In this document: one piece after another, positions 43,177 to 50,731 of the stretch
How positions within the stretch are numbered: position 1 is the stretch's first letter
Layout: the number at the start of each line of letters is the position of its first letter
Source of the DNA: Lachnospiraceae bacterium
Lineage (GTDB): Bacteria; Bacillota; Clostridia; Lachnospirales; Lachnospiraceae
Length of the DNA stretch: 64,000 nt
Direction: 5' to 3'
Assembly (NCBI GenBank): GCA_029054245.1
Contig: JAIDFQ010000042.1
Span: 186,001-250,000 of the forward strand
Program-made: the position numbers and the translations under genes
Notes under the pieces: generated by a model
What the model was told of the DNA's origin: nothing
Databases searched by the model: none
The model's input: the letters and a program-made list of their open reading frames with translations, nothing else

Positions 43177-44931
43177 ATGAAAAGTCTGCTTATTTATTTA
43201 AAAGAATACAAAAAAGAAAGTGTTTTGGGGCCTCTGTTCAAGTTACTGGAGGCTTCTTTTGAGCTGATTGTCCCGCTTGTGGTAGCCTCCATGATCGATG
43301 TGGGGATTTCAGGCAATGATAAAAACTATATTATCAAAATGTGCCTCATCATGGCGGGGCTGGGGGTGACGGGACTGATTAGTTCCGTTACGGCGCAGTT
43401 TTTTGCAGCAAAGGCGGCGGTAGGATTTGCCACTAGGCTGCGGCATGCATTGTTCTCACATATTCAGAGTCTTTCTTTTTCAAATATGGATGAGCAGGGA
43501 ACATCCACCTTGATTACCAGAATGACCAGCGATATCAATCAGATTCAGTCAGGCGTGAATATGGTGCTGCGCTTATTCCTGCGCTCTCCATTTATTGTAT
43601 TCGGTGCAATGATTATGGCATTTACGGTGGATATAAGGGCTGCGCTTATTTTTGTGGTGGTGATCCCTCTTTTGTCGGTGGTGGTCTTTGGTATCATCTT
43701 AATCAGTATTCCGCTGTTTAGCCGGGTGCAGAATGGTCTGGATCAGGTGCTTGGCATTACAAGAGAAAATCTCACCGGTGTGAGAGTGATTCGGGCATTT
43801 GGAAAAGAAGAAGAAGAGACAGAAAAGTTTGACCAGCAGACAGATTTCCTGAAAAGGGTACAGGTACTGGCGGCAAAGGTCTCAGCTTTAATGAATCCGC
43901 TCACCTATATCATTATCAATGGAGGTTTGATGGTATTGATTTATACCGGCGCCCTCCGGGTGGAATCCGGCGCCTTGACGCAGGGGCAGGTAGTGGCGCT
44001 GGTAAACTATATGTCGCAGATTTTGATTGAGCTTGTCAAGCTTGCCAATCTGATTATTACCGTCACAAAGGCATTTGCCTGTGGCAACAGGGTTGCGGGC
44101 GTGTTTGAGATTCCAGCGGGCATGAAGCATCAAGGAGGAGACCTTAAGGAGGGAAATGAGAAGGGGACGGTTGCCTTTGAACATGTCTCTATGAGATACC
44201 ATGAAGGAGGCGAAGAGGCGCTTAGCGATGTCACCTTTTATGCAGGGCAGGGAGAGACGATTGGCGTCATTGGAGGCACAGGTTCTGGAAAGACTACACT
44301 GGTACATTTGATTCCCCGTTTTTATGAGGCAGAAAAAGGAAGCATAAAAATAGACGGTGCAGATATCAGGGATTATGATTTGACTGCTCTTCGGGATAAG
44401 GTGGGTATTGTCATGCAGAAGGCAGTGCTGTTTAAAGGAAGCATCCGGGATAATCTGCTCTGGGGAAATGAGGATGCCAGTGAAGAGGATCTTTGGAGTG
44501 CTCTTGAGATCGCGCAGGCAAAGGAATTTGTGATGCAGAAGGATGGAGGGCTGGATGCCCCGGTTGAGCAGGAGGGAAGGAATCTTTCCGGCGGGCAGAA
44601 ACAGAGACTTTCCATTGCCAGGGCATTGGTTAAAAGACCAAAGATCCTTATATTGGATGACAGTGCCTCTGCTCTTGACTATGCCACAGATGCAAAGCTG
44701 CGCAGGGCGCTTAAGGAGATGCCTTTTGAGGCGACGGTGTTTGTTGTCTCCCAGAGAGCTTCTTCCCTGATGCACGCGGATAGAATCATCGTGCTGGATG
44801 ATGGGTGCGTTGCAGGTATCGGCACCCATGAGCAGTTGCTTGCGGATTGTGAGACCTATCAGGAAATTTATTATTCCCAATTTGAACGTCCTGAAAGTCA
44901 AGAAACAGGTAAAGAGTCCAAGAGGCATTAA
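43177..44931 (+). CDS. ABC exporter half, degenerate-site subunit
   Basis: 584-residue half-transporter with six N-terminal helices and an ATPase domain: Walker A GGTGSGKTT (~365-373), intact signature LSGGQ (~469-473) and Walker B LILDDSASALDY. Asp replaces the catalytic Glu after Walker B, as in the non-hydrolysing site of heterodimeric exporters such as TM287/288 or LmrCD. ATG 43177 follows AATAGGTGA; a GTG at 43165 is less likely. It pairs with the next gene. The exported substrate is unknown; drug-type or lipid-type cargo are both possible. Confidence 0.88.
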   Translation: MKSLLIYLKEYKKESVLGPLFKLLEASFELIVPLVVASMIDVGISGNDKNYIIKMCLIMAGLGVTGLISSVTAQFFAAKAAVGFATRLRHALFSHIQSLSFSNMDEQGTSTLITRMTSDINQIQSGVNMVLRLFLRSPFIVFGAMIMAFTVDIRAALIFVVVIPLLSVVVFGIILISIPLFSRVQNGLDQVLGITRENLTGVRVIRAFGKEEEETEKFDQQTDFLKRVQVLAAKVSALMNPLTYIIINGGLMVLIYTGALRVESGALTQGQVVALVNYMSQILIELVKLANLIITVTKAFACGNRVAGVFEIPAGMKHQGGDLKEGNEKGTVAFEHVSMRYHEGGEEALSDVTFYAGQGETIGVIGGTGSGKTTLVHLIPRFYEAEKGSIKIDGADIRDYDLTALRDKVGIVMQKAVLFKGSIRDNLLWGNEDASEEDLWSALEIAQAKEFVMQKDGGLDAPVEQEGRNLSGGQKQRLSIARALVKRPKILILDDSASALDYATDAKLRRALKEMPFEATVFVVSQRASSLMHADRIIVLDDGCVAGIGTHEQLLADCETYQEIYYSQFERPESQETGKESKRH

Positions 44932-45006
44932 ATTTACAATACAGCACAGACTACTTATTGGAGCAGCATCCGCAGGCAAGGCTTGCGATTTGCAGGGGGT
45001 ATAGGC

Positions 45007-46764
45007 ATGAAAGAGAAAACGGGCAGACAAAAAGAAACGTTGATTAAAGTTCTTAAATATATCAAACCATATGGATTTTTGATGGTATTGACGATTTTGA
45101 TGGCAGTGGTCAGTGTTGCGTTCACTTTATATCTTCCGATCCTTACGGGAGACGCGGTGGATATGCTCTCACAGATTGGGCAGGCATCTTTTTGGTCAGA
45201 TTTGTTTGGCATTCTAAAGAAGATGGCAGCGGTCATTTTGCTTACTGCGCTTGCGCAGTGGATCATGAGCATTTGCAACAATAAAATCGTGTATAATATC
45301 ATACAGGATATTCGGAAAAAGGCGTTCCGCAAGCTGGAGGCGCTGCCGCTTAAGTATATGGATGCCCATTCTCATGGGGACGTTGTCAGCCGGGTAGTGG
45401 CGGACGTGGATCAGTTTGCGGATGGACTTTTGATTGGATTTACACAGCTGTTTACAGGTGTTATCACGATTATTGGAACCCTTGGGTTTATGCTGTCTGT
45501 GAATGTCACCATCACCATCGTGGTGGTGGTTATTACACCGGTATCCTTGCTTGTGGCAGCCTTTATCGCCAAAAAGACGTTCAGCATGTTTAGACTCCAG
45601 TCAGAAACCAGAGGGGAGCAGACAACGCTGATCAATGAGATGATCGGCAATCAGAAAGTGGTCCAGTCCTTTAACAGAGAGGATGAGACATTGGAAAAAT
45701 TTGATGAAATCAACGGACGATTGGAAAAGTATTCCCTTCGCGCCATTTTTTTCTCATCTCTGACCAATCCATGCACCAGATTTGTCAACAGCCTTGTGTA
45801 TACAGGTGTGGGGCTTACAGGTGCGCTTGCTGTTATAAGAGGAGGGCTATCGGTAGGACAGCTAACCTGTTTTTTGTCCTATGCGAACCAGTACACCAAG
45901 CCTTTTAATGAAATTTCCGGAGTCATAACGGAGCTGCAAAGTGCGCTGGCATGTGCGGCAAGAATCTTTGAACTGATAGAAGAGGAGCCACAGGCGCCGG
46001 ACAAAGCAGATGCGATGGTCCTCGACCACGTGCAGGGAAAAGTGGATCTTGACCATGTGGCGTTTTCCTATGTGGAGGACCGTAAACTTATTGAAGATTT
46101 GAACTTACATGTAAGACCGGGGCAGAGGATTGCCATTGTGGGTCCTACGGGATGCGGAAAGACCACAATCATCAATCTGCTGATGCGCTTTTATGATGTG
46201 GATAGTGGAGCAATTTGTGTGGAGGGTACCGACATCCGGGATATCACCAGAAAATCCCTGCGTGCTTCTTACGGGATGGTGTTGCAGGATACTTGGCTGA
46301 AAAAGGGAACCATACGGGATAATATTACAGTGGGCAAGCCGGATGCGTCTGAGGAAGAGATTATTGCAGCGGCAAAGAAATCCCATGCCCACAGCTTTAT
46401 CCGGCGTTTACCTGATGGGTATGATACGGTGATTGGTGAGGACGGAGGAAGCCTTTCACAGGGGCAGAAGCAGCTTCTTTGTATTACCAGGGTGATGCTC
46501 AGCCTGCCGCCTATGCTGATTTTGGATGAGGCGACCTCATCCATTGATACCAGAACGGAAATCAAAATACAGAAGGCATTTGCGGCGATGATGGAGGGCA
46601 GGACCAGCTTTATCGTGGCGCACAGGCTTTCCACTATACAGAATGCAGATGTGATTCTGGTGATGAAGGATGGACATATTATCGAGCAGGGGAATCATCA
46701 GGAATTGCTTGCAAAGAAGGGATTTTATTCGGAGCTGTATAATAGCCAGTTTGCATTGAGTTAG
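45007..46764 (+). CDS. ABC exporter half, catalytic-site subunit
   Basis: 585-residue partner of the preceding half-transporter, with six helices and an ATPase domain. Walker A is GPTGCGKTT (~379-387), and Walker B LILDEATSSIDT keeps the catalytic Glu (E508). The signature is altered to LSQGQ (~483-487). The intact Walker B here pairs with the intact LSGGQ of the other subunit, and the two altered motifs fall together in the second site. This is the expected asymmetry of a heterodimer. AGGGGG precedes the ATG at 45007. Confidence 0.88.
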   Translation: MKEKTGRQKETLIKVLKYIKPYGFLMVLTILMAVVSVAFTLYLPILTGDAVDMLSQIGQASFWSDLFGILKKMAAVILLTALAQWIMSICNNKIVYNIIQDIRKKAFRKLEALPLKYMDAHSHGDVVSRVVADVDQFADGLLIGFTQLFTGVITIIGTLGFMLSVNVTITIVVVVITPVSLLVAAFIAKKTFSMFRLQSETRGEQTTLINEMIGNQKVVQSFNREDETLEKFDEINGRLEKYSLRAIFFSSLTNPCTRFVNSLVYTGVGLTGALAVIRGGLSVGQLTCFLSYANQYTKPFNEISGVITELQSALACAARIFELIEEEPQAPDKADAMVLDHVQGKVDLDHVAFSYVEDRKLIEDLNLHVRPGQRIAIVGPTGCGKTTIINLLMRFYDVDSGAICVEGTDIRDITRKSLRASYGMVLQDTWLKKGTIRDNITVGKPDASEEEIIAAAKKSHAHSFIRRLPDGYDTVIGEDGGSLSQGQKQLLCITRVMLSLPPMLILDEATSSIDTRTEIKIQKAFAAMMEGRTSFIVAHRLSTIQNADVILVMKDGHIIEQGNHQELLAKKGFYSELYNSQFALS

Positions 46765-46820
46765 AGCTGTACCGCCGGATTTATTGAAAACAGATGTTAT
46801 GTTTACGAGCCTTATGCTAG

Positions 46821-46845
46821 AAAAAAGCGGGTGTTGGGAATCGAA
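46821..46845 (-). repeat. Partial copy of the tRNA-Gly 3' end (distal att-like site)
   Basis: A 25-bp direct copy of 49106-49130 with a single mismatch (position 14 of 25). It covers the T-run, the acceptor 3' strand and the T-arm start of tRNA-Gly. It carries no other tRNA sequence, so it is the duplicated end left by site-specific integration. The rest of the 46765-47048 gap shows nothing I can name. Confidence 0.78.
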
Positions 46846-47048
46846 TCTATCACAACCAACAGAACTCGCATAAAATACCAGGTAGAAAGGCGTTCCGCAC
46901 ATTTTCGTTAAAAAATGTAACCAAGAGTGTACCAACGTGCCTTGCTAACAGTTTTTTAATAATATCGTGCACTGCCAGAAATATCCTTGAACAGACTTAA
47001 TATATGCCTGCGCTGATTATTCTAATGCTTGAGAGCCACCAATTATTT

Positions 47049-48065
47049 CTATACCTCACTGTTTTTGTCTTGTTCTTCGTCAAGCCATTCTTTTAACTTT
47101 CGTTGCAATAATTTTTTGTCTGGCAGGTATAATTCGTACTCTTTTGCATATATATTGGCATCTTCTGGCAATGTCAAGTCAACCAGTGCTTCATCACTCT
47201 TTTTGCAAAGCAGAATGCCGATTGTTGGATTTTCTCCTTCTATTCTTTCATAGCGATCATAATAATTGACATACATCTGCATCTGCCCTAAATCCTGGTG
47301 AGTAAGTTCATCTGCCTTAAAATCAATAAGCACATAACAGCGCAACAGACGGTTATATAGAATCAAATCAACATAAAAATTTTTGTCATGGAACGCAAAA
47401 CGTTTCTGACGCTGTTCAAATAAAAATCCCTTTCCCAATTCCAGCAAAAATTTCTGCATTTTATCAATGACTGCCGATTCTAAATCGTTTTCATGATAAG
47501 ATGCTTTATCTTCCAATCCGGCAAATTCAAGAACATATGGCGTATGTAATATGTCCTCTGGCTTTTGCGGTATTGCACCCTCATTTGCCAATCGCAATAC
47601 ATCATCTTTATCTTCAATGCGCATAAGTATCTGATAATGTGTCCAACTCAGTTTAAATGGAAGTTTGGAATATGCTATGTCTAATTGTCCAATTCCCGAT
47701 TGGACAATTCCGATTTCCTGTCCCAATTGTCCAATTTGCGATTGGATAATTTCATTTTCTCTGTCCTTATAAGTCATATAGAACTGTCTCATTCCTGCAA
47801 CATTACTTCTGGAAAATCCCCTTCCGTATTCTTTTGTAAGATATGCAGATAAGGAATCAATAATCTTTGAACCATATTTTGCGCGTTCTTGTCCCTGCTG
47901 CTCCTGTTCGACAATATAACGTCCAAGCAAAAAACTTGTAATGACTGTAATTGCATTTGCCATTTGCCCCATATTGCTTCTGGCATTATCTATCAGTTTT
48001 TTCGATTTTTGAAATAAAGAGGCAAATTCCATATCGTTTATTATGTCCATTTTTTTATTATTCAC
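47049..48065 (-). CDS. DUF1016/YhcG-family PD-(D/E)xK nuclease with internal deletion
   Basis: Mobile-element-linked family with an N-terminal winged-helix domain and a C-terminal PD-(D/E)xK nuclease. The N-domain reads LLGRYIVEQEQQGQERAKYG ... YGRGFSRSNVAGMRQFY. The C-domain reads DPYVLEFLG-like TPYVLEFAGLEDK, GKGFLFEQRQKRFAFHDKNFYVDLILYNRLLRCYVLIDFK and HQDLGQMQMYVNYYDRYER. Between them RIEDKDDVLRLANEG joins two blocks that in relatives, as I remember them, are separated by some 35-40 residues, so an in-frame deletion is likely. The GTG start at 48065 follows GGAGGCGGGC. 338 residues. Confidence 0.8.
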   Translation of the reverse strand: MNNKKMDIINDMEFASLFQKSKKLIDNARSNMGQMANAITVITSFLLGRYIVEQEQQGQERAKYGSKIIDSLSAYLTKEYGRGFSRSNVAGMRQFYMTYKDRENEIIQSQIGQLGQEIGIVQSGIGQLDIAYSKLPFKLSWTHYQILMRIEDKDDVLRLANEGAIPQKPEDILHTPYVLEFAGLEDKASYHENDLESAVIDKMQKFLLELGKGFLFEQRQKRFAFHDKNFYVDLILYNRLLRCYVLIDFKADELTHQDLGQMQMYVNYYDRYERIEGENPTIGILLCKKSDEALVDLTLPEDANIYAKEYELYLPDKKLLQRKLKEWLDEEQDKNSEV

Positions 48066-48151
48066 AAGCCCGCCTCCGATGGTAATTTTGTGCAATAGAA
48101 CATTTTATATTGAATCCTATTTTTGATATTGCTCTAAAAAACCAATTTGTA

Positions 48152-48385
48152 TCATAACACCTCTCTTAATAAAGTTGATTTACCAACTCCTGAATAACCT
48201 GTGATGAGATTCATGCAATTATCCGCAAATGATACTTTCACACCTCATGCTTTTTTGCAAGCGATGTTATGTTCTTAAATATAGATTTCTTTTCTTCTCC
48301 AGACAGCCCATCAAGAGGCTCATCCAATACTATAATCAAATCCGATAATTGAGTAGTTAGAACCTGTACCATTCGCAAACCGGCA
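48152..48385 (-). pseudogene. UvrA-like ABC ATPase fragment, frameshifted
   Basis: Reading from 48385, the minus strand encodes LRMVQVLTTQLSDLIIVLDEPLDGLSGEEKK, a Walker B and D-loop of UvrA type, ending at a TGA at 48238-48240. In the next frame it continues GVKVSFADN and the Walker A ITGYSGVGKSTLLREVL to a stop at 48152. In UvrA a Walker B of the first ATPase is followed by the Walker A of the second. The intervening ~100 residues and both outer ends are missing. No start codon or ribosome site remains. Confidence 0.68.
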
Positions 48386-48388
48386 TTT

Positions 48389-48910
48389 TTAGTCACAAAC
48401 TATAACTTCATCCATTGCGTCTAAAGAAGTTCCAAATGCAAAATTAATCGAATTAGCCAAATTAAATGAAAGTTCATAAAAAGCATCGTAACCATCATGT
48501 GGAATCTTGAATAGGATGCTATTTCGTGTATAGCCATATATATCAAGATCAGAAATAATATCACCGCCAGTTACCCAAACAGTCCAATTACTTCCTTCAA
48601 CACCATATGCACATGTTTCTGTCCTTTCAATACCAACACATGCACCACGCTCTTCATCAAATATCCACTGTCCTTCAAATTTCTTAAAAACGTCATTTAG
48701 GCTTGGATCCGCCATATCTATGCTTTCTTGAATACTTTCGGCTTCACTTTTTTCTTCTATATCATCCACACCTTCTGTATGCCGATTCTCTTCAGATTGA
48801 AGTTGCTCATCAGATATAGAAAATTGCATTTTTTCCATTTTTCCACCACAACCACTGCAAAATAAAGTAGACATAATACATAATAATATTGCTATTTTTT
48901 TTCTTTTCAT
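48389..48910 (-). CDS. Lipoprotein of unknown function in the remnant island
   Basis: 173-residue lipoprotein: signal KRKKIAILLCIMSTLF with lipobox CSGC, an acidic linker (about residues 35-65), then a compact domain with two Cys (FDEERGACVGIERTETCAYG). I recognise no family. ATG 48910 has AGGATG upstream; ATG 48925 after AAGGGAAACG is almost as good. It ends four bases before the UvrA-like fragment. Confidence 0.68.
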   Translation of the reverse strand: MKRKKIAILLCIMSTLFCSGCGGKMEKMQFSISDEQLQSEENRHTEGVDDIEEKSEAESIQESIDMADPSLNDVFKKFEGQWIFDEERGACVGIERTETCAYGVEGSNWTVWVTGGDIISDLDIYGYTRNSILFKIPHDGYDAFYELSFNLANSINFAFGTSLDAMDEVIVCD

Positions 48911-49110
48911 TAAGTTCATCCTCATCGTTTCCCTTGTATTATATCTTCCGCGAAGCATTACGAACCTTGATAAGGGAAAAATGAGGGAAACAAAATCATA
49001 TAAAACAGTATAACACAAAACATATGGGAATAGGTAAACTGATTGAAATGCTTTCTAAAAATCATTGAAAAGAGGACAGATAAAATGGTGGTTTCCCGAC
49101 AAAATAAAAA

Positions 49111-49181
49111 AGCGGGTGATGGGAATCGAACCCACGTATCCAGCTTGGAAGGCTGGTGTTCTACCATTGAACTACACCCGC
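49111..49181 (-). tRNA. tRNA-Gly (anticodon TCC)
   Basis: 71-base cloverleaf: acceptor GCGGGTG/CACCCGC, D-arm GTTC/GAAC, anticodon stem CCAGC/GCTGG with loop CTTCCAA (anticodon TCC), and T-arm with TTCGATT. The discriminator is T and the CCA is not encoded. A T-run follows the 3' end. It decodes GGA. Its 3' end is the attachment point of the remnant island. Confidence 0.96.
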
Positions 49182-49216
49182 ATTGAAACTTATAACTACT
49201 TTAAAGCACATGAACT

Positions 49217-49246
49217 ATTTTACAATCATTGGGCATGATTTGTCAA
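49217..49246 (-). promoter_or_regulatory. Promoter of tRNA-Gly
   Basis: On the minus strand, TTGACA (49241-49246), an 18-bp spacer and TAAAAT (49217-49222), with a start ~30 bases before the tRNA. The -35 overlaps the stop codon of the upstream lipoprotein gene. Confidence 0.7.
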
Positions 49247-49914
49247 GAACATTTTATTTCTTTTGTTTCAGAGTCGTAAGTAATGGATAAGGAAATACCG
49301 GATTCGTCATATTCTCTTACAGGCAGTTCAAGTACATAGCTTGTACCGTCCGCATTTTCCAGAACCAGATTCCAAGGTGTGGAGGATACATCGCGGTAAA
49401 TCATCAGACCGGTAATCGTTTCTCCAGGGGCAAAATCGGAGATGTCTTCCAAAACATTAGAATTTTGGGAGGGCTCATTTAAGCTGTATAGCTGTAAAGT
49501 TTGAAAAATAAATTCTGTGTTGTTTGAAAGCGTCACGGGAATGGAAGTAAGTACAGCGGCAGCCTCCTGCGCTTTAATCTGGTTGATCGTTTCCAGATAT
49601 TTTTCGTAGGAGTCCATAATGGAGTGCATGGATTCCATAAGTTGGTCGATCTGTTCGTCTTTAAACTCATTTAAATCATACTGCTTGATTTGTGCTACTT
49701 TTTCTGATAATGCAATAAGATTCTGGTCTAATGAGTCATCGGAAATGCCCTTGTGTGCTTCTACTACCTGATTGTGTAAGTCCGCAAGCTGTGCATAGAG
49801 TTCCTGCGCCTGTGCGATCTTTTCTTCAGAAGGACCGCAGCCTGTAAGCATAACAGATAAAAGAGCGCAAAGAATCAAAAGAGTAGGTTTCATGTTAAGT
49901 TTATGTTTATTCAT
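49243..49914 (-). CDS. Lipoprotein with helical N-terminal half
   Basis: 223-residue lipoprotein with lipobox LTGC. The first ~90 mature residues form a coiled-coil-like helix pair (KIAQAQELYAQLADLHNQVVEAHKG ... EQIDQLMESMHSIMDSYEKYLETINQIK). A beta domain of ~90 residues follows (PVTLSNNTEFIFQTLQLYSL ... PGETITGLMIYRDVSSTPWNLVLENADGTSYVLELPV), resembling the Ig-like domains of DUF4352-type lipoproteins. The function is unknown. GAGGTAAAACG precedes the ATG. It is single-gene and faces the divergent TetR gene. Confidence 0.75.
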   Translation of the reverse strand: MNKHKLNMKPTLLILCALLSVMLTGCGPSEEKIAQAQELYAQLADLHNQVVEAHKGISDDSLDQNLIALSEKVAQIKQYDLNEFKDEQIDQLMESMHSIMDSYEKYLETINQIKAQEAAAVLTSIPVTLSNNTEFIFQTLQLYSLNEPSQNSNVLEDISDFAPGETITGLMIYRDVSSTPWNLVLENADGTSYVLELPVREYDESGISLSITYDSETKEIKCS

Positions 49915-50035
49915 TTCGTTTTACCTCACTTGTCCATATTGTATTACAATATCATATTAGAAACTTAGGTGCAATCAGCTTTTCGTTGATTTTCTGCCGT
50001 CCATCTTTTAAAATAATGGATATGGAGGGAAGATT

Positions 50036-50602
50036 ATGTCGAATACAACGAAACTTGCGCTGGAAGCAGCGCTCAAAAGGTGTCTGCTTCATAAACCCAT
50101 TGATAAGATAACCATTAATGATCTGACCTCTGAGTGCGGAATCAGCAGGATGTCTTTTTACTATCATTTTAAGGATATTTACGATCTGGTGGAGTGGGTT
50201 TGTGTGGAAGATGGACGCAGGGCATTGCAGGGTAAAAAGACGTATGATACATGGCGGGAGGGTGTTCTTCAGATTTTTGAGGCAGTCATGGAAAACAAAC
50301 CTTTTATACTGAATGTATATAGAAACATCAGCCGGGGGAAGATTGAAAGTTTTCTTCATAAGCTTACTTATGATTTGATATCGGGTGTTATAGAAGAAAG
50401 GAGTGCAGAAAGTGACCTAGAAGAGGAGGATAAAGTATTTATTGCGGAGTTCTATAAGTATGGATTTGTAGGCGTCATGCTGGATTGGATTGATGGGGGA
50501 ATGAAGGATGATTATAAGAAGATCGTGGAGAAAATGATCATCACGCTCCATGGGACAGTGGCGGTTTCCATTTCTAATTTTGAGCATATGCAAAAGAATT
50601 GA
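50036..50602 (+). CDS. TetR-family regulator (DhaS-like)
   Basis: 188-residue regulator with an N-terminal helix-turn-helix (ALKRCLLHKPIDKITINDLTSECGISRMSFYYHFKDIYDLVEW). The ligand-binding half has a DhaS/TetR_C-like end (FYKYGFVGVMLDWIDGGMKDDYKKIVEKM). GGAGGGAAG precedes the ATG. It lies directly upstream of the oleate hydratase gene on the same strand, so it probably responds to fatty acids or membrane stress and controls that gene. A candidate operator is listed at 50674-50699. Confidence 0.86.
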   Translation: MSNTTKLALEAALKRCLLHKPIDKITINDLTSECGISRMSFYYHFKDIYDLVEWVCVEDGRRALQGKKTYDTWREGVLQIFEAVMENKPFILNVYRNISRGKIESFLHKLTYDLISGVIEERSAESDLEEEDKVFIAEFYKYGFVGVMLDWIDGGMKDDYKKIVEKMIITLHGTVAVSISNFEHMQKN

Positions 50603-50610
50603 TGTTTTAT

Positions 50611-50655
50611 CAAAACAGGCGAAATGATAAGTTTTTTATCATTTCGCCTGTTTTG
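50611..50655 (+). terminator. 20-bp perfect stem-loop after the TetR gene
   Basis: A perfect inverted repeat of 20 bp per arm (50611-50630 and 50636-50655) with a five-base loop GTTTT. The 3' arm ends in TTTTG, so it can act as a terminator. Its length is unusual for that purpose and it may also attenuate read-through into the oleate hydratase gene. Confidence 0.75.
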
Positions 50656-50673
50656 TAAATAGAAGAATGTATA

Positions 50674-50699
50674 TTTATGGTATAGGATGTAACCATAAA
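50674..50699 (+). promoter_or_regulatory. Candidate TetR operator before oleate hydratase
   Basis: Inverted repeat TTTATGGT - 10 bp - ACCATAAA, perfect in both 8-base arms. It lies 33 bp upstream of the oleate hydratase start and overlaps the region where its -10 must be (TATGGT or TATAGG). The spacing suits a TetR dimer. Confidence 0.5.
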
Positions 50700-50731
50700 A
50701 ACAAACACGAGAATGAAAGGTGGAAATGGAT

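Larger units (their letters stand above)
46821..49130. mobile_element. Remnant tRNA-Gly island (no integrase left)
   Basis: A 2.3-kb segment lies directly beyond the 3' end of tRNA-Gly(TCC) and is closed by a 25-bp repeat of that end. Its contents are a DUF1016-type nuclease gene with an apparent internal deletion, a frameshifted UvrA-like fragment and a lipoprotein, all on the minus strand and more A/T-rich than the flanking exporter genes. No integrase, relaxase or phage structural gene is visible, so it is likely a decayed integrative element. Confidence 0.7.

Noticed and set aside
43888-45030. 380-codon open frame on the minus strand across the ABC exporter genes
   Set aside because: It lies wholly antisense to two clear ABC genes, has no ribosome site and its translation has no recognisable fold; it is a codon-bias shadow.
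46537-46935. Minus-strand frame running from the island edge into the ABC gene
   Set aside because: Considered as a possible integrase tail next to the att-like repeat, but the peptide shows no tyrosine-recombinase motif and half is antisense to the exporter gene.
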